From: Asaia platycodi JCM 25414 | GTDB lineage: Bacteria; Pseudomonadota; Alphaproteobacteria; Acetobacterales; Acetobacteraceae | Reading direction: 5' to 3' | NCBI RefSeq assembly: GCF_000614545.1 | Contig: NZ_BAKW01000023.1 | Coordinates: forward strand, 1 to 44,298 | Length of the DNA stretch: 44,298 nt | Part shown: in pieces, positions 28,089-39,267 of the stretch | Numbering within the stretch: the first letter of the stretch is position 1 | How the letters are laid out: each line of letters begins with the position of its first letter | Notes under the pieces: model-generated | Seen by the model: the letters and a program-made list of their open reading frames with translations, nothing else | The model's database searches: none | Told to the model about the DNA's origin: nothing | Position numbers and translations under genes: made by a program

Positions 28089-29033
28089 TCAGGCATCATC
28101 CCCCAGCCTGTCGCGACACAACCCGATGATCCGGTCGCGAATCCAGCGATGGGCGGGGTCTGCCGAAAAGCGCGGGTGCCATAACGCGCTGACCGCAATT
28201 TCAGGCGTATCAACCGGCAGCGCAAAACCACGCAGGAGCGGCTCTGCGGAGGCTCGGAAAAATGATCGTGGCACCAGAGCGACAAGATCGGCCTCTCTCG
28301 CCAGACGAAGCGCATCGTCGAAGCCGGGCACGACGGCAACGATCCTTCGACGCAAGCCGAGACTGGCCAGTGCCTGGTCCACAATGCCATGTCTGTGCCC
28401 CTTTCTGGAGGCGACGACATGGCGAAAAGCGGCGTAATGTGCGGGCGTGATGGCACCGTGACTGAAGATTGGGTGGTCTCTTCTCGCCACAGCCTGAAAA
28501 CCATCACGGAACAAGAGGCAAGACCGCATTTCAGGCCCGTAATCGCCCAGCCCCACAACGCCGATATCGAGATCGACACGCCCGTCGCGCAGCAACCCGG
28601 CCGCCTTGTCGTGCTTTGGTGCGAATATCAGCGTCAGATCCGGGGCTTCCTGTGCCAGAGCACGGATGATGCGAGGAGAAAACACCTCAAGAAACCCCTC
28701 ATTCGTACGCAAAACGAAAATACGATCGAGACTCTTCGGGTCGACACCACGCTGAACCGGCGAAAGAACTTCCCGCGACTGCCGGGCGAGAGCACCCACA
28801 CGGTCTTTCAACACCTGTGCATGAGGCGTCGGAACGAGCCCGCCCCCTGCCCGCACCAGAAGCGGGTCACCTGTCGTCTCACGCAATCGTGCCAGCGTGC
28901 GACTCATGGCAGATGCGCTGAGACGCAGCCGCGCTGCGGCTTTCTTGACGCTCCCCTCTTCGAGCAGGACATCGAGCGCATTCAGCAGATTAAGATCGGG
29001 CGGTATTCCAGAAAACGTCACGGCTCTCTCCAC
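28089..29033 (-). CDS. LysR-family regulator (NodD-like branch)
   Basis: A 314-residue LysR regulator. The DNA-binding domain opens with PPDLNLLNALDVLLEEGSVKKAAARL (winged helix-turn-helix, residues 11-70) and the linker PTPHAQVLKDRVGALARQSREVLSP is typical of the NodD/PcpR branch. The effector domain follows (LDLRIGV-type VDLDIGVVGLGDYGP). It is divergent from the short-chain dehydrogenase gene at 29172 with 138 bases between, the classic layout for a LysR regulator and its target. Intact. Confidence 0.88.
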   Translation of the reverse strand: MERAVTFSGIPPDLNLLNALDVLLEEGSVKKAAARLRLSASAMSRTLARLRETTGDPLLVRAGGGLVPTPHAQVLKDRVGALARQSREVLSPVQRGVDPKSLDRIFVLRTNEGFLEVFSPRIIRALAQEAPDLTLIFAPKHDKAAGLLRDGRVDLDIGVVGLGDYGPEMRSCLLFRDGFQAVARRDHPIFSHGAITPAHYAAFRHVVASRKGHRHGIVDQALASLGLRRRIVAVVPGFDDALRLAREADLVALVPRSFFRASAEPLLRGFALPVDTPEIAVSALWHPRFSADPAHRWIRDRIIGLCRDRLGDDA

Positions 29034-29171
29034 TCACCGCGCCCGACATGGCGCCTGATGCATTTCCATACTGCACAAGCTGCGTCTGGCGCCTTTTCTC
29101 TGTGAACCCCATCGTCTGAGAGTACAGGACGTTCCCTTCCGGGCGTCGCCACCAGCGTAAGGTCTACCCCC

Positions 29172-29897
29172 ATGATGTCTGTTTCTAGCCTGCAGCCCGC
29201 CGGGCGGCTGCTTCTGGTCGGCGCGTCGCGCGGTCTCGGCCTCGCCCTTGCGTCCGAATTCGTTTCTCTGGGCTGGCATGTCACTGGCACGGTGCGGGGC
29301 AACCAGCACACCGGGTTGCACGATCTGGCCGTGACTCATGCGGGACAGATCGCCATTGAAACATTGGACATCGACCAACCTGACCAGATCGACAGTCTTG
29401 CCACGCGTCTCGCCGAACGCCTTTCAGGACAGCCTTTCGACATGCTGTTCGTCAATGCGGGCACGACGAACACCACGCCCAACCAGCCTGTCGGGCAGGT
29501 CAGCACTCAGGATTTTATAGCCATCATGACCACCAACGCGCTCTCACCGATGCGGGTGGTTGACGCATTCGAGACCTTGGTGGCGCCTGAGGGACTGATC
29601 GGAATCATGTCATCCGGCCAGGGGAGCATCGCCAATAATGAAACCGGGTTGCGCGAACTCTATCGCGGCAGCAAGGCTGCGCTCAACCAGTTCATGCGTT
29701 GTTACGACGCACGACAGAAGCATCAAAGACCTCTCGCCCTGATCGCCCCCGGCTGGGTACGCACCACTCTTGGTGGTCCTGATGCGCGGCTGAGCATAGA
29801 AGAGAGTATCCCCGGTGTGACAAGATGCTTGATGGACCACCGGAGCAAAAAAGGACTCATCTACCGCGACTATGCTGGGCGCGACGTCCCTTGGTGA
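29172..29897 (+). CDS. Short-chain dehydrogenase/reductase
   Basis: A 241-residue SDR. It has the nucleotide-binding GASRGLG (residues 17-23), the NAG motif in LFVNAGTTN, the catalytic Ser segment IMSSGQGS and the YxxxK pair Y164/K168 in YRGSK. It reduces or oxidises a carbonyl/alcohol with NAD(P)(H); substrate unknown. The start is one of two adjacent ATGs (29172 or 29175) after AAGG. Probably controlled by the divergent LysR regulator. Intact. Confidence 0.88.
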   Translation: MMSVSSLQPAGRLLLVGASRGLGLALASEFVSLGWHVTGTVRGNQHTGLHDLAVTHAGQIAIETLDIDQPDQIDSLATRLAERLSGQPFDMLFVNAGTTNTTPNQPVGQVSTQDFIAIMTTNALSPMRVVDAFETLVAPEGLIGIMSSGQGSIANNETGLRELYRGSKAALNQFMRCYDARQKHQRPLALIAPGWVRTTLGGPDARLSIEESIPGVTRCLMDHRSKKGLIYRDYAGRDVPW

Positions 29898-30183
29898 AAG
29901 GCAGGCACTGTTCTGCGCTCGTCGGGAAGCGCACGCATCTTCAAAATACGGTTCATCACCTCGCGATCAGAAGGCAGATTCCGTCGTGATAGCGCCGTTT
30001 GAAACTGGTTCAGGTGCCTTTCATAGCGTCGCTCTTCGCCCAACAAAAACCGACTATTCGACCATCCACGTGGATTTTGTCATGCGTTTGCGAAAAATCG
30101 CGCCATCACGCTAAACGCTGCATTTCGGGCCTTCGATGCCCTGTCCAACCCGATGGTCCGGTAAAATCGAGTGGCTGCCATAC
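29898..30183. other. Intergenic stretch between SDR and ilvC
   Basis: About 290 bases between converging genes. It contains no plausible gene and no clear terminator for the SDR; the ilvC terminator adjoins it at 30184. Confidence 0.5.
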
Positions 30184-30209
30184 AAAAAAAGGGGGGCTGA
30201 GCCCCCTTT
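30184..30209 (-). terminator. Rho-independent terminator of ilvC
   Basis: Read on the minus strand, AAAGGGGGC (30209-30201), loop TCA and GCCCCCC are followed by a run of seven T. It lies 30 bases after the ilvC stop. Confidence 0.88.
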
Positions 30210-30238
30210 CCGTTTCTAACCTTAGGTCTGAACAAAAA

Positions 30239-31784
<1,546 letters not shown>

Positions 31785-31785
<1 letters not shown>

Positions 31786-33581
31786 CAGACCAGCATCATG
31801 CCTTCTTGTGTGATCTTGGCTGCATTGGCCTCCTGATCGGGGCCGAGCAGCATCTCGTTATGCGGGGCGCCCGACGGGATCATCGGGAAGCAGTTTTCAT
31901 CCTGCGCCACGCAGATATCGGCTACCACCGGGCCGTCATGGCGCAGCATTTCGTCAATCACGCCGTCAAGCTCACCCACACAGGTGGCGCGCAACCCCTT
32001 GCCATGGAATGCCTCAGCCAGACGGATGAAATCGGGGAGCGCCTCGCTATAGGATTGTGAATAGCGCGAGCCATGCAGCAACTCCTGCCACTGACGCACC
32101 ATGCCCATGTAGCGGTTGTTCAGGATGAACAGCTTCACCGGCAGGCGATATTGCGCCATGGTGCCCAGCTCCTGAATATTCATGAGCGTCGAGGCCTCAC
32201 CGGCAATATCGATCACCAACGCATCGGGGTGTGCCACCTGCGCGCCGACCGCCGCCGGCAGACCATAGCCCATCGTGCCGAGACCACCCGATGTCAGCCA
32301 GCGATTGGGCTTGTCGAACTGGAAATGCTGCGCCGCCCACATCTGGTGCTGGCCCACTTCCGTGCTGACAAATGTATCGCGCCCCAGAGCCTGTGTCGCT
32401 TCATACAGACGACGAACAGCGTATTGCGGGCGAATAATGGCGCTCGGTGTCTGATCCTGCACGAAGCCAAAGGAGTCCAGAGCGCGCCAACCTTCGATCT
32501 GTGCCCACCAGCCGCTCAGATCCTGCCCCTCGCCGTCCCAGGCGGCCAGAAGCGCGTCGATTGTACGACCGACGTCACCAATCAGCGGCACATCGATACG
32601 GATGATCTTGTTGATCTGCGACGGGTCGATATCTGCATGGATCTTGAAGGAGTTCGGCGAGAACGCATCGACGCGGCCCGTCACGCGGTCATCGAAGCGC
32701 GAACCAAGCGCGATCAGCAGATCGCAGCCATGGGTCGCCAGATTGGCTTCGTAGCTGCCATGCATGCCCAGCATGCCAAGAAACTGACGATCCGTGGTCG
32801 GGAAAGCGCCCAGCCCCATCAGCGTGGAGGTCACGGGAAAATTGGTGCGTCGTGCCAGCTCGCGCAGCCCTTCGGCTGCCTTCGGTCCGGCGTTGATTAC
32901 ACCGCCACCCGTATAGAAGAGTGGGCGCCTGGCGCGCTTCATGGCGGCGATGGTCTGACGAATGCCTTCGGCATCGGCATCCAGAGTCGGTCGATAGGGG
33001 CGATGCAGACGTCCCTCGCCCGGCGCGGGCAGAGGCGCATTGCCGACCGATATGTCCTTGGGCAGGTCGATCAGCACCGGACCGGGGCGACCGCCTGCAG
33101 CCACCTCAAACGCCTCACGCACGATCGGCGCCAGATCCTGACCGCGACGGACAAGATAGTTATGCTTGGTTGCCGGACGCGTGATGCCGGTCGTATCGGC
33201 CTCCTGAAACGCGTCATTGCCGATCAGCGCCGTGGGCACCTGACCGCACAGGCAGATGAGCGGGATTGAATCCATCAGCGCATCGACCAGACCGGTCACA
33301 GCATTGGTAGCGCCGGGGCCGCTGGTAACCAGAACCACGCCCACCTTGCCGGTCGAGCGGGCATAGGCTTCTGCCGCATGAACCGCAGCCTGCTCATGGC
33401 GCACCAGAACGTGACGGATATGGTTCTGCTTGAACAGCGCATCATAGATGGGCAGCACCGCGCCGCCGGGATAGCCGAAAATCACCTCGACGCCCTGCTC
33501 CACAAGCACGCGCAGGAGTACCTCGGCACCGTTGAGCGGCGCTGTCGAAGTTTTTCCGGTCTGCTGTGTTGACGCGTCCAT
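31785..33581 (-). CDS. ilvB: Acetolactate synthase large (catalytic) subunit
   Basis: A 598-residue ThDP- and FAD-dependent enzyme that condenses two pyruvates, or pyruvate with 2-oxobutyrate, in the first common step of valine, leucine and isoleucine synthesis. The catalytic Glu is in VRHEQAAVHAAEAYA; the FAD and ThDP regions include PVTSTLMGLGAFP, GTMGYGLPAAVGAQ and IDIAGEASTLMNIQEL. An AAGGGG site precedes the ATG. Only 32 bases separate it from the end of miaA. I see no leader peptide or attenuator there. Intact. ilvI would be an equivalent symbol. Confidence 0.97.
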
Positions 33582-33613
33582 GTGAGCGCACCCCTTTCAT
33601 TGAGCGGGCGGGT

Positions 33614-34636
33614 TTATGATGGTGACGAGGATTCGTCAATGGCTGATTGTATGAAAGTTGCTATTTTTTCGAATTCTCTTTCCGAAAATTGCGTACTCTC
33701 GTCATATCTCTGCAAGGAAATCATGCAATCCTGCTCTGCGCCCAGCGCATGATGGTTGAACCAGGTTGCCTGACGCCTCGTATATTGCCCCGTCGCGATG
33801 ACGGCGCGGCGTATAGCCTCGTCCAGCAGGAGTGTTCCCGCAAGAGCGGCGCTCAATTCCGGCACGCCATGGGCGCGCATGGCGGGCAAAGCAGGCGAAA
33901 GCCCGCGCGCCACAAGGGTTTCGACCTCCTGCATGGCGCCCAGATCGATCATGCGCGAGAACCGCTCGCCGATAGCCGCACGCAGCATTTCGCGAGGCGG
34001 ATCGAGCCTTACAGAGACAAAGCGACAGGGCGCAGGGGGCAGGCCCGGCTGACTGCGCCAGTACGACAACCCCTGCCCCGTGCCCCGCAGCACTTCGAGC
34101 GCCCGCGCAACACGCTGGCCATCGCTGGGGCGCAGGGTCTCTGCGGTTTGCGGATCGTCGCGCATCAGAACCGCGTGAGCGGCCTCGCTCCCCTGCTCGG
34201 CCACGAATGCCCGTGCCGCCTCGCGTGCCTCATCACCCGGTTCCGGCACCTCCACCAGACCATCGAGCAGCGCGCGCATATACATGCCTGTGCCACCGCA
34301 CAGAATGGGCAGGCGCCCCTGCGTCCACGCCGCCTGCATCTCGCCAAGCGCCATCTCGCGCCACCAGGCCACGCTGCCCGGCTGGGCGGCATCCAGAACG
34401 CCATAAAGCCGATGCGGCACGCGCGCCTCATCGCTTGCATCAGGGCGCGCTGTCAGCACATGCAGATCGGCATAGACCTGCATGGAATCGGCGTTGATCA
34501 CCGTGCCTGTAAAACGTTCGGCGAGAGAGAGAGCCAGTGCCGACTTGCCCGAACAGGTCGGTCCCGCCACAATAAGGGCGATCGGGGCGTCAGCATTTTG
34601 TCTTGCTGTCCCAGACGTTTTTCTTTGATGGGCCAA
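33614..34636 (-). CDS. miaA: tRNA dimethylallyltransferase
   Basis: A 340-residue enzyme that adds a dimethylallyl group to A37 of tRNAs reading codons that begin with U. The P-loop GPTCSGKSAL, the INADSMQVY motif and the tRNA-binding ATGQYTRRQATWFNHH segment are all present. The TTG start at 34636 is preceded by AAGG, and no ATG suits the conserved N-terminus. The start codon lies one base from the serB ATG on the opposite strand, so each gene's ribosome site falls inside the other's coding region. Intact. Confidence 0.95.
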   Translation of the reverse strand: MAHQRKTSGTARQNADAPIALIVAGPTCSGKSALALSLAERFTGTVINADSMQVYADLHVLTARPDASDEARVPHRLYGVLDAAQPGSVAWWREMALGEMQAAWTQGRLPILCGGTGMYMRALLDGLVEVPEPGDEAREAARAFVAEQGSEAAHAVLMRDDPQTAETLRPSDGQRVARALEVLRGTGQGLSYWRSQPGLPPAPCRFVSVRLDPPREMLRAAIGERFSRMIDLGAMQEVETLVARGLSPALPAMRAHGVPELSAALAGTLLLDEAIRRAVIATGQYTRRQATWFNHHALGAEQDCMISLQRYDESTQFSEREFEKIATFIQSAIDESSSPS

Positions 34637-34637
34637 G

Positions 34638-35526
34638 ATGACCTTACCTTACGCTCTCGTTCTCGTTGCCGACCCTGCACAGGGCACCCTGTCCAAAGAT
34701 GCCATCGACATCGCCCGGAACATGGTCAAGGGCAATAACCCCATTGTGCTTTCCGCGGGCGAGGCTGTCGAGATTCCCTGCCCCACACCGGCCTCTGGCG
34801 CGCCGACAATCGCCACCATACGCGCAACCCTTGCCCGGCATAAGGTCGATGCGTTGCTGGTCAAGACACGCGGTCGCCGCAAAGCCCTGCTCGTGGCCGA
34901 TATGGACAGTACCATTCTGGACGGCGAAAGCCTCGATGAAGTCGCGGCTCTCCTGGGCGTCGGTGACGACGTGGCCCAGCTGACGCTCGATACCATGAAT
35001 GGCAAGCTCGATTTCGAGGACTCCCTGCGTACGCGCGTGGCGCTGCTCGCTGGTAAATCGACCGATTGCTCGAAGAAGTCTGGCAGAAATCGAAGCTCAA
35101 CCCCGGCGCACAGACGCTGGTGAAAACCATGAGCGCCCATAACGCGCGCACGGCGCTCGTTTCAGGCGGCTTCACCTTCTTCACCAGCCGCGTCGCCGAG
35201 GCCTGCGGCTTTGACGAGCATTACGGCAACGAATTCGAAATCTCAGACGGCCTCTTCACCGGCAAGCTCGCAGCGCCGGTTCTCGGCCCGGAAAGCAAGG
35301 AAGAGCATCTGCAACGCCTGCTCGAAGAACGCGGCGTAAAGGCCACTGCCGCCCTGACGACCGGCGATGGCACCAATGATCTGCCCATGTTGGCCGTTGC
35401 CGGTCTGGGCATTGCCTACAAGGCCAAACCAAAAGTGCGCCAGATGATCGAGATGCAGGTCAATCATTCGACCTGCGCGCCCATCTTTTCGCACAGGGCT
35501 ATCCGGCAAGTGTTTTCGTGGAGTGA
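34638..35526 (+). CDS. serB: Phosphoserine phosphatase (two apparent frameshifts)
   Basis: A restored length of 296 residues. It dephosphorylates phosphoserine in the last step of serine synthesis. The HAD motifs are DMDSTILDGE (motif I), ALVSGGFTFFT (II) and TTGDGTNDLPML (IV); the N-terminal ~80 residues form the regulatory part found in alphaproteobacterial SerB. The frame breaks at 35066-35067 (TTT read as TT; restored STDLLEEVWQKSK) and at 35470 (GG read as G; restored NHSDLRAHLFAQGYPASVFVE, then TGA at 35524-35526). An ORF that ignores the second break runs 70 bases too far into the repeat region. Divergent from miaA with a one-base gap. Confidence 0.92.
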
Positions 35527-35531
35527 GGCTT

Positions 35532-35574
35532 ATGGGGCGCTGCCCCATCCCCCGGAAAGGGGCTCGCCCCTTTC
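35532..35574. repeat. Intergenic palindromic repeat, copy B
   Basis: ATGGGGC/GCCCCAT at 35532-35548, then GAAAGGGGC/GCCCCTTTC at 35555-35574. It has the same two-hairpin order as copy A at 17148. It begins six bases after the serB stop and may double as its terminator. Confidence 0.6.
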
Positions 35575-35649
35575 ATCCCATTTTCGTTCGCATTGATGGT
35601 CTGACGTGAGCTGCTCAACGGGAAGACCCGCGCGTGCTAGAAAGGGTTT

Positions 35650-35691
35650 CCAAAGAGTGACAGCCCTTTGGCGGACTCAGGGCAGCGCCCT
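35650..35691. repeat. Intergenic palindromic repeat, copy C (inverted)
   Basis: CCAAAG/CTTTGG at 35650-35671, then AGGGC/GCCCT at 35679-35691. Read on the minus strand it has the same hairpin order as copies A and B, so B and C form an inverted pair between serB and the esterase. Confidence 0.55.
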
Positions 35692-35708
35692 AAGCCTGCA
35701 AACAAGCA

Positions 35709-36860
35709 TTACTGACAATCCGAAGAAATCGCGTCGCCCTGAAGGCTGCGATCGGCGAAGGCCTGAGCCTCGCTTTCGGCAGCGTTAAGCAACGGGGAAT
35801 GCTCGACGCGATAATGATGCACGCTCACGCTTGTTCCCGCAGAGCATAGCGCCTGTTTCAGCTTCTCCTGCTGGGCGGGAGGCACCTGTGTGTCATTGGT
35901 TGCGATACCCAACATGACGGGCGAGGCGAGCTTGAGCGTGGGATAACGCGCCCATTGCAGCGCGGGAGCGAGAGCATTTTCTGCGTCCGGCTGGAACGTG
36001 TTGTCAGGCGTCAGACCGGCATGTTCGACCGCACCGAAGAAATCGCCACGGCAAAGCTCACTCGCCTTGCGATACAGAGGCAGGGCACGAGGCTTGAAGG
36101 CGCTGGACGGATCGAATGAGGAATCCGCCGCCCCGAGAGATGCCCCCAGCAGAAGCCCGTAGACGACGCCCGGGGCAAAACGGCGGGCGCCATGGGCTTG
36201 GGTCAGGATATGGCCGGAATCACCGTCGAAATAGGGCGCACCCAGCGCAATGGTACCTTTGATCTGCAAGCTGGGGGCATAATTTTTTGCCAGAGCGGCG
36301 GCGGAGAGCACGGCCTGAGCCCCCTGATCATGACCCAACAGCACGACATAACCACTGAGCGACGAAAAACGACGTCGGGCGGCGCGAACAGAATCCAGCA
36401 CGGCCATGCCTTCTGATTTCGCGTTCAGATAAAGCGCTGCACCGGGTTCACCGAGACCGGGATAATCAGTCGCCACCACGGCATAGCCACGACGCAGCCA
36501 GCTGCCATAGAAGCTCGCCTGCGGACCACCGATACCCATGATAGAGGGCGCGCAGGTCAGGCCGATGCCGCTCGTGCCATGAGCCCAGGCCATGACAGGC
36601 CAGCCACCGGCGGGCGGCGTACCACGGGGCACCATCACCTCCGCGGAAACAGCGACGAGATGAGTGGGATCATGCGCGTCCGTGCTGCGATAGGCCATGC
36701 GATAGGCCGTGCCTGGGATGGGCGCGTTTTTCTGCTCCATCTTGATGGCCTGACCGGCGGCGACGGGGGCGTAGCGCGATTCGGCGTCTTCATCCGCATC
36801 CATGGCGCAGGCGGTCAGGGTCAGGGCGGAAACAGCCATCATGGCAAGAACAGAACGCAT
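35709..36860 (-). CDS. Lipoprotein alpha/beta hydrolase with Asp in the nucleophile position
   Basis: A 383-residue secreted hydrolase resembling secretory lipases/esterases. A signal peptide ends in the lipobox LTAC (Cys18), so it should be membrane-anchored. The oxyanion region is AWAHGTSG (91-98). The nucleophile elbow reads GHDQG (176-180): Asp178 (codon GAT) replaces the expected Ser. The probable acid is Asp323 in TNDTQVPP and the base His354 in VEHSPLL. Asp nucleophiles are used by epoxide hydrolases and haloalkane dehalogenases, though their motif is usually GHDWG. Either the chemistry has changed or the enzyme is inactive. AGAGG precedes the ATG. Intact otherwise; it is monocistronic. 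Confidence 0.82.
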   Translation of the reverse strand: MRSVLAMMAVSALTLTACAMDADEDAESRYAPVAAGQAIKMEQKNAPIPGTAYRMAYRSTDAHDPTHLVAVSAEVMVPRGTPPAGGWPVMAWAHGTSGIGLTCAPSIMGIGGPQASFYGSWLRRGYAVVATDYPGLGEPGAALYLNAKSEGMAVLDSVRAARRRFSSLSGYVVLLGHDQGAQAVLSAAALAKNYAPSLQIKGTIALGAPYFDGDSGHILTQAHGARRFAPGVVYGLLLGASLGAADSSFDPSSAFKPRALPLYRKASELCRGDFFGAVEHAGLTPDNTFQPDAENALAPALQWARYPTLKLASPVMLGIATNDTQVPPAQQEKLKQALCSAGTSVSVHHYRVEHSPLLNAAESEAQAFADRSLQGDAISSDCQ

Positions 36861-37338
36861 CAGACCTCTTCGATCTCAGGGGCACAGGCAACAGGAAAAC
36901 AGCAAACGCCGCCTGACCATCGTTGGTTCGGGAGCAGGGATCGGCAGGATGACCCGACGATCTGGCAAAATCATGACGGGTATTGCCCTGTCTGCCTCAA
37001 CGCGACCAGACGTTTTCTGTAACACCCGTCATTGGCGAGAGGCATCGCGACGCGTTGCGACAATGATCTGCCCGTGCAGGAACACGCCATGACAGGATGC
37101 CGGAAAAGACGGTGCGAAGCACAGGTTATTTCACCGGAACGTGAAGGGCCGCCTCCAAAAATGGAATTATTTTTCTTTTATATAACAAAAAAGAGAATAA
37201 TAATTTCCAAACGCAGAAAGCCCGTCATTGGTGCGAGAGTTGAAAACCGCACTCTGTGGCGGGTGCTATAAGCCCCGTACCGGACGCGGGTCCAGCGCGC
37301 TTCGCCCATTACGGTCGCAGAGAAGAGGAAGACGTTTC
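36861..37338. other. Intergenic region upstream of mmsA
   Basis: A 478-base region between divergent genes with no credible gene. A short AT-rich patch at about 37158-37212, including TTTTATATAAC, stands out from the high-GC surroundings and may carry the mmsA promoter. Confidence 0.4.
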
Positions 37339-38834
37339 ATGAGCAGTCTGATTCAGCATTTTATCAACGGGTCACGCACCGCGGGCCATGGCAGCAAGCG
37401 GGGCGACGTGTTCAACCCTGCCACGGGCAAGGTGACGGCGCAGCTCGCTCTGGGCGATACGAAAGACGTCGATGATGCCGTTGCCGCTGCCAGGGCTGCC
37501 TTCCCCGGTTGGCCCAAACGACGCCCCTCGCTCGCGCTCGCGTGCTCTTCCGCTTTCGCGACCTGATAGAAAAACATGCGCGCGATCTGGCGGCTGTCAT
37601 CACCGCAGAGCACGGCAAGGTGCTGTCAGACGCTCTGGGCGAAGTCACGCGCGGCATGGAAGTGGTGGAGTTCGCGACTGGCGCGCCGGAGCTGCTGAAG
37701 GGCGAATTCACCGAGCAGGTCGGGCGCGGAATTGATGCGTGGTCGATGCGCCAGCCTCTGGGCGTAGTCGCGGGCATCACGCCTTTCAACTTTCCGGTCA
37801 TGGTGCCGCTCTGGATGGCGCCGATGGCTCTGGCCTGTGGCAATTGCTTTGTTCTCAAGCCGTCCGAACGCGATCCTTCGGCCTCGCTCATTCTGGCAGA
37901 TCTGCTCAAACAGGCGGGTTTGCCCGATGGCGTTTTCCAGATCGTCCATGGCGACAAGCTGGTGGTCGATGCGCTGCTGAAGCATCCGGACGTACAGGCC
38001 ATCAGCTTTGTGGGCTCCACCCCCATTGCCCGCTATATCCACGAGACCGGAATCGCGCACGGCAAGCGTGTTCAGGCACTGGGCGGTGCGAAAAACCACG
38101 CGGTCATCATGCCCGACTGCGATCTCGACAAGACGGTCGACGCGCTGATGGGCGCTGCCTATGGCTCGGCTGGTGAGCGTTGCATGGCCATCTCGGTGGC
38201 AGTTGCCGTCGGCCCCGTGGCCGATGCGCTGATCGAAAAGCTGATCCCGAAGGTCGAGGCGCTCAAGATCGGCAACGGCACTGAAGACGTGACCGAAATG
38301 GGCCCGCTGGTCACAAGAGTACATCGCGAAAAAGTAGCCTCTTATGTCACGATCGGTGCCGAAGAGGGCGCCACACTTCTGGTCGATGGGCGCGATTTCA
38401 AGTCGCCACAGAACCCCGAGGGTTTCTTCATCGGCGGGTCGCTGTTCGATCATGTGACGCCCGAGATGCGTATCTATCGTGAAGAGATTTTTGGCCCGGT
38501 TCTGGCGGTGGTGCGCGTTCCCGATTTCGAGGCCGCGCTCAAGCTGGTCAATGAGCATGAATTCGGGAATGGAACAGCCATTTTCACCCGGGACGGCGAT
38601 AGCGCCCGCGCCTTCACCCATCGGGTTCAGGCCGGGATGGTGGGCGTGAACGTGCCGATCCCTGTGCCGATGGCCTTCCACTCCTTCGGCGGCTGGAAAG
38701 CCTCGCTGTTCGGCGATCATCACATGCACGGTGCCGAAGGCGTGCGCTTCTTCACCAAATACAAGGCCGTCACCTCGCGCTGGCCGACCGGCATCCGTCA
38801 GGGCGCTGATTTCGTCATGCCGACCCTCGGCTGA
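37339..38834 (+). CDS. mmsA: CoA-acylating methylmalonate-semialdehyde dehydrogenase (one apparent frameshift)
   Basis: A 498-residue aldehyde dehydrogenase that converts malonate or methylmalonate semialdehyde to acetyl- or propionyl-CoA in valine, beta-alanine and inositol breakdown. It shows [11 protein letters not shown], the catalytic Cys in [18 protein letters not shown] and the MMSDH-type C-terminus [28 protein letters not shown] precedes the ATG. The frame breaks at 37511-37512, where TGGGCC is read as TGGCC; restored sequence reads [17 protein letters not shown]. It ends in a perfect terminator. No other valine or inositol catabolic genes are adjacent, so the pathway cannot be fixed. 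Confidence 0.93.
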
Positions 38835-38870
38835 GGGCGCTTCAAACACGCAGCGCCGTAAAACGGCCCC

Positions 38871-38906
38871 AAACGGGCGCGAGGGTCTCCCCCTCGCGCC
38901 CGTTTT
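38871..38906 (+). terminator. Rho-independent terminator of mmsA
   Basis: A perfect 15-bp stem, AAACGGGCGCGAGGG at 38871-38885 and its complement at 38891-38905, with loop TCTCC and a short T-run. It lies 36 bases after the mmsA stop. Confidence 0.88.
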
Positions 38907-38990
38907 GCGTTCCGGTGCTTTGCGCAAGCCGGAACTCGGGCTATGTCCCATGACAAGAACTGGAACACGCGCCAAACCGGAGGATATTCC

Positions 38991-39263
38991 ATGAGCGACA
39001 CCATGCCAGACCGTCTGAGCGCCACACCGGGCAGCCCGTTTTATAACGAGGCTTTGCTGGAAAAAGGCATCGGCATTCGCTTCAATGGCGAAGAGCGTAC
39101 CAATGTTCAGGAATACTGCATCAGCGAAGGCTGGGTGCGTCTGGCCGTCGGCAAGACGCTCGATCGCAAGGGCAACCCGATGACGATCAAGGTTTCGGGC
39201 AAGGTCGAAGCCTGGGTCAAGGGCCCCGAAGGAGAGACCGCCGGAGAAGCCGGCAAGGAGTAA
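38991..39263 (+). CDS. DUF3297 family protein
   Basis: A 90-residue soluble protein beginning MSDTMPDRLSATPGSPFYN, followed by GIGIRFNGEERTNVQEYCISEGWVRL and KVSGKVEAWVKGP. This matches the DUF3297 family, found in many proteobacteria and of unknown function. GGAGG eight bases before the ATG at 38991 sets the start; a longer in-frame reading from 38943 runs through the ribosome site and is unlikely. The nucleoside hydrolase starts five bases after its stop, so they form an operon. Intact. Confidence 0.9.
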   Translation: MSDTMPDRLSATPGSPFYNEALLEKGIGIRFNGEERTNVQEYCISEGWVRLAVGKTLDRKGNPMTIKVSGKVEAWVKGPEGETAGEAGKE

Positions 39264-39267
39264 ACCC

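Noticed and set aside
33582..33613. Attenuator or leader peptide before ilvB
   Set aside because: Only 32 bases separate miaA and ilvB, and no run of Leu/Val/Ile codons or hairpin is visible.
37339..38834. mmsA as part of an inositol catabolic operon with the PQQ dehydrogenase and the epimerase
   Set aside because: mmsA is a homologue of iolA, but the other iol genes are absent and the three loci are 15-30 kb apart on different transcripts.
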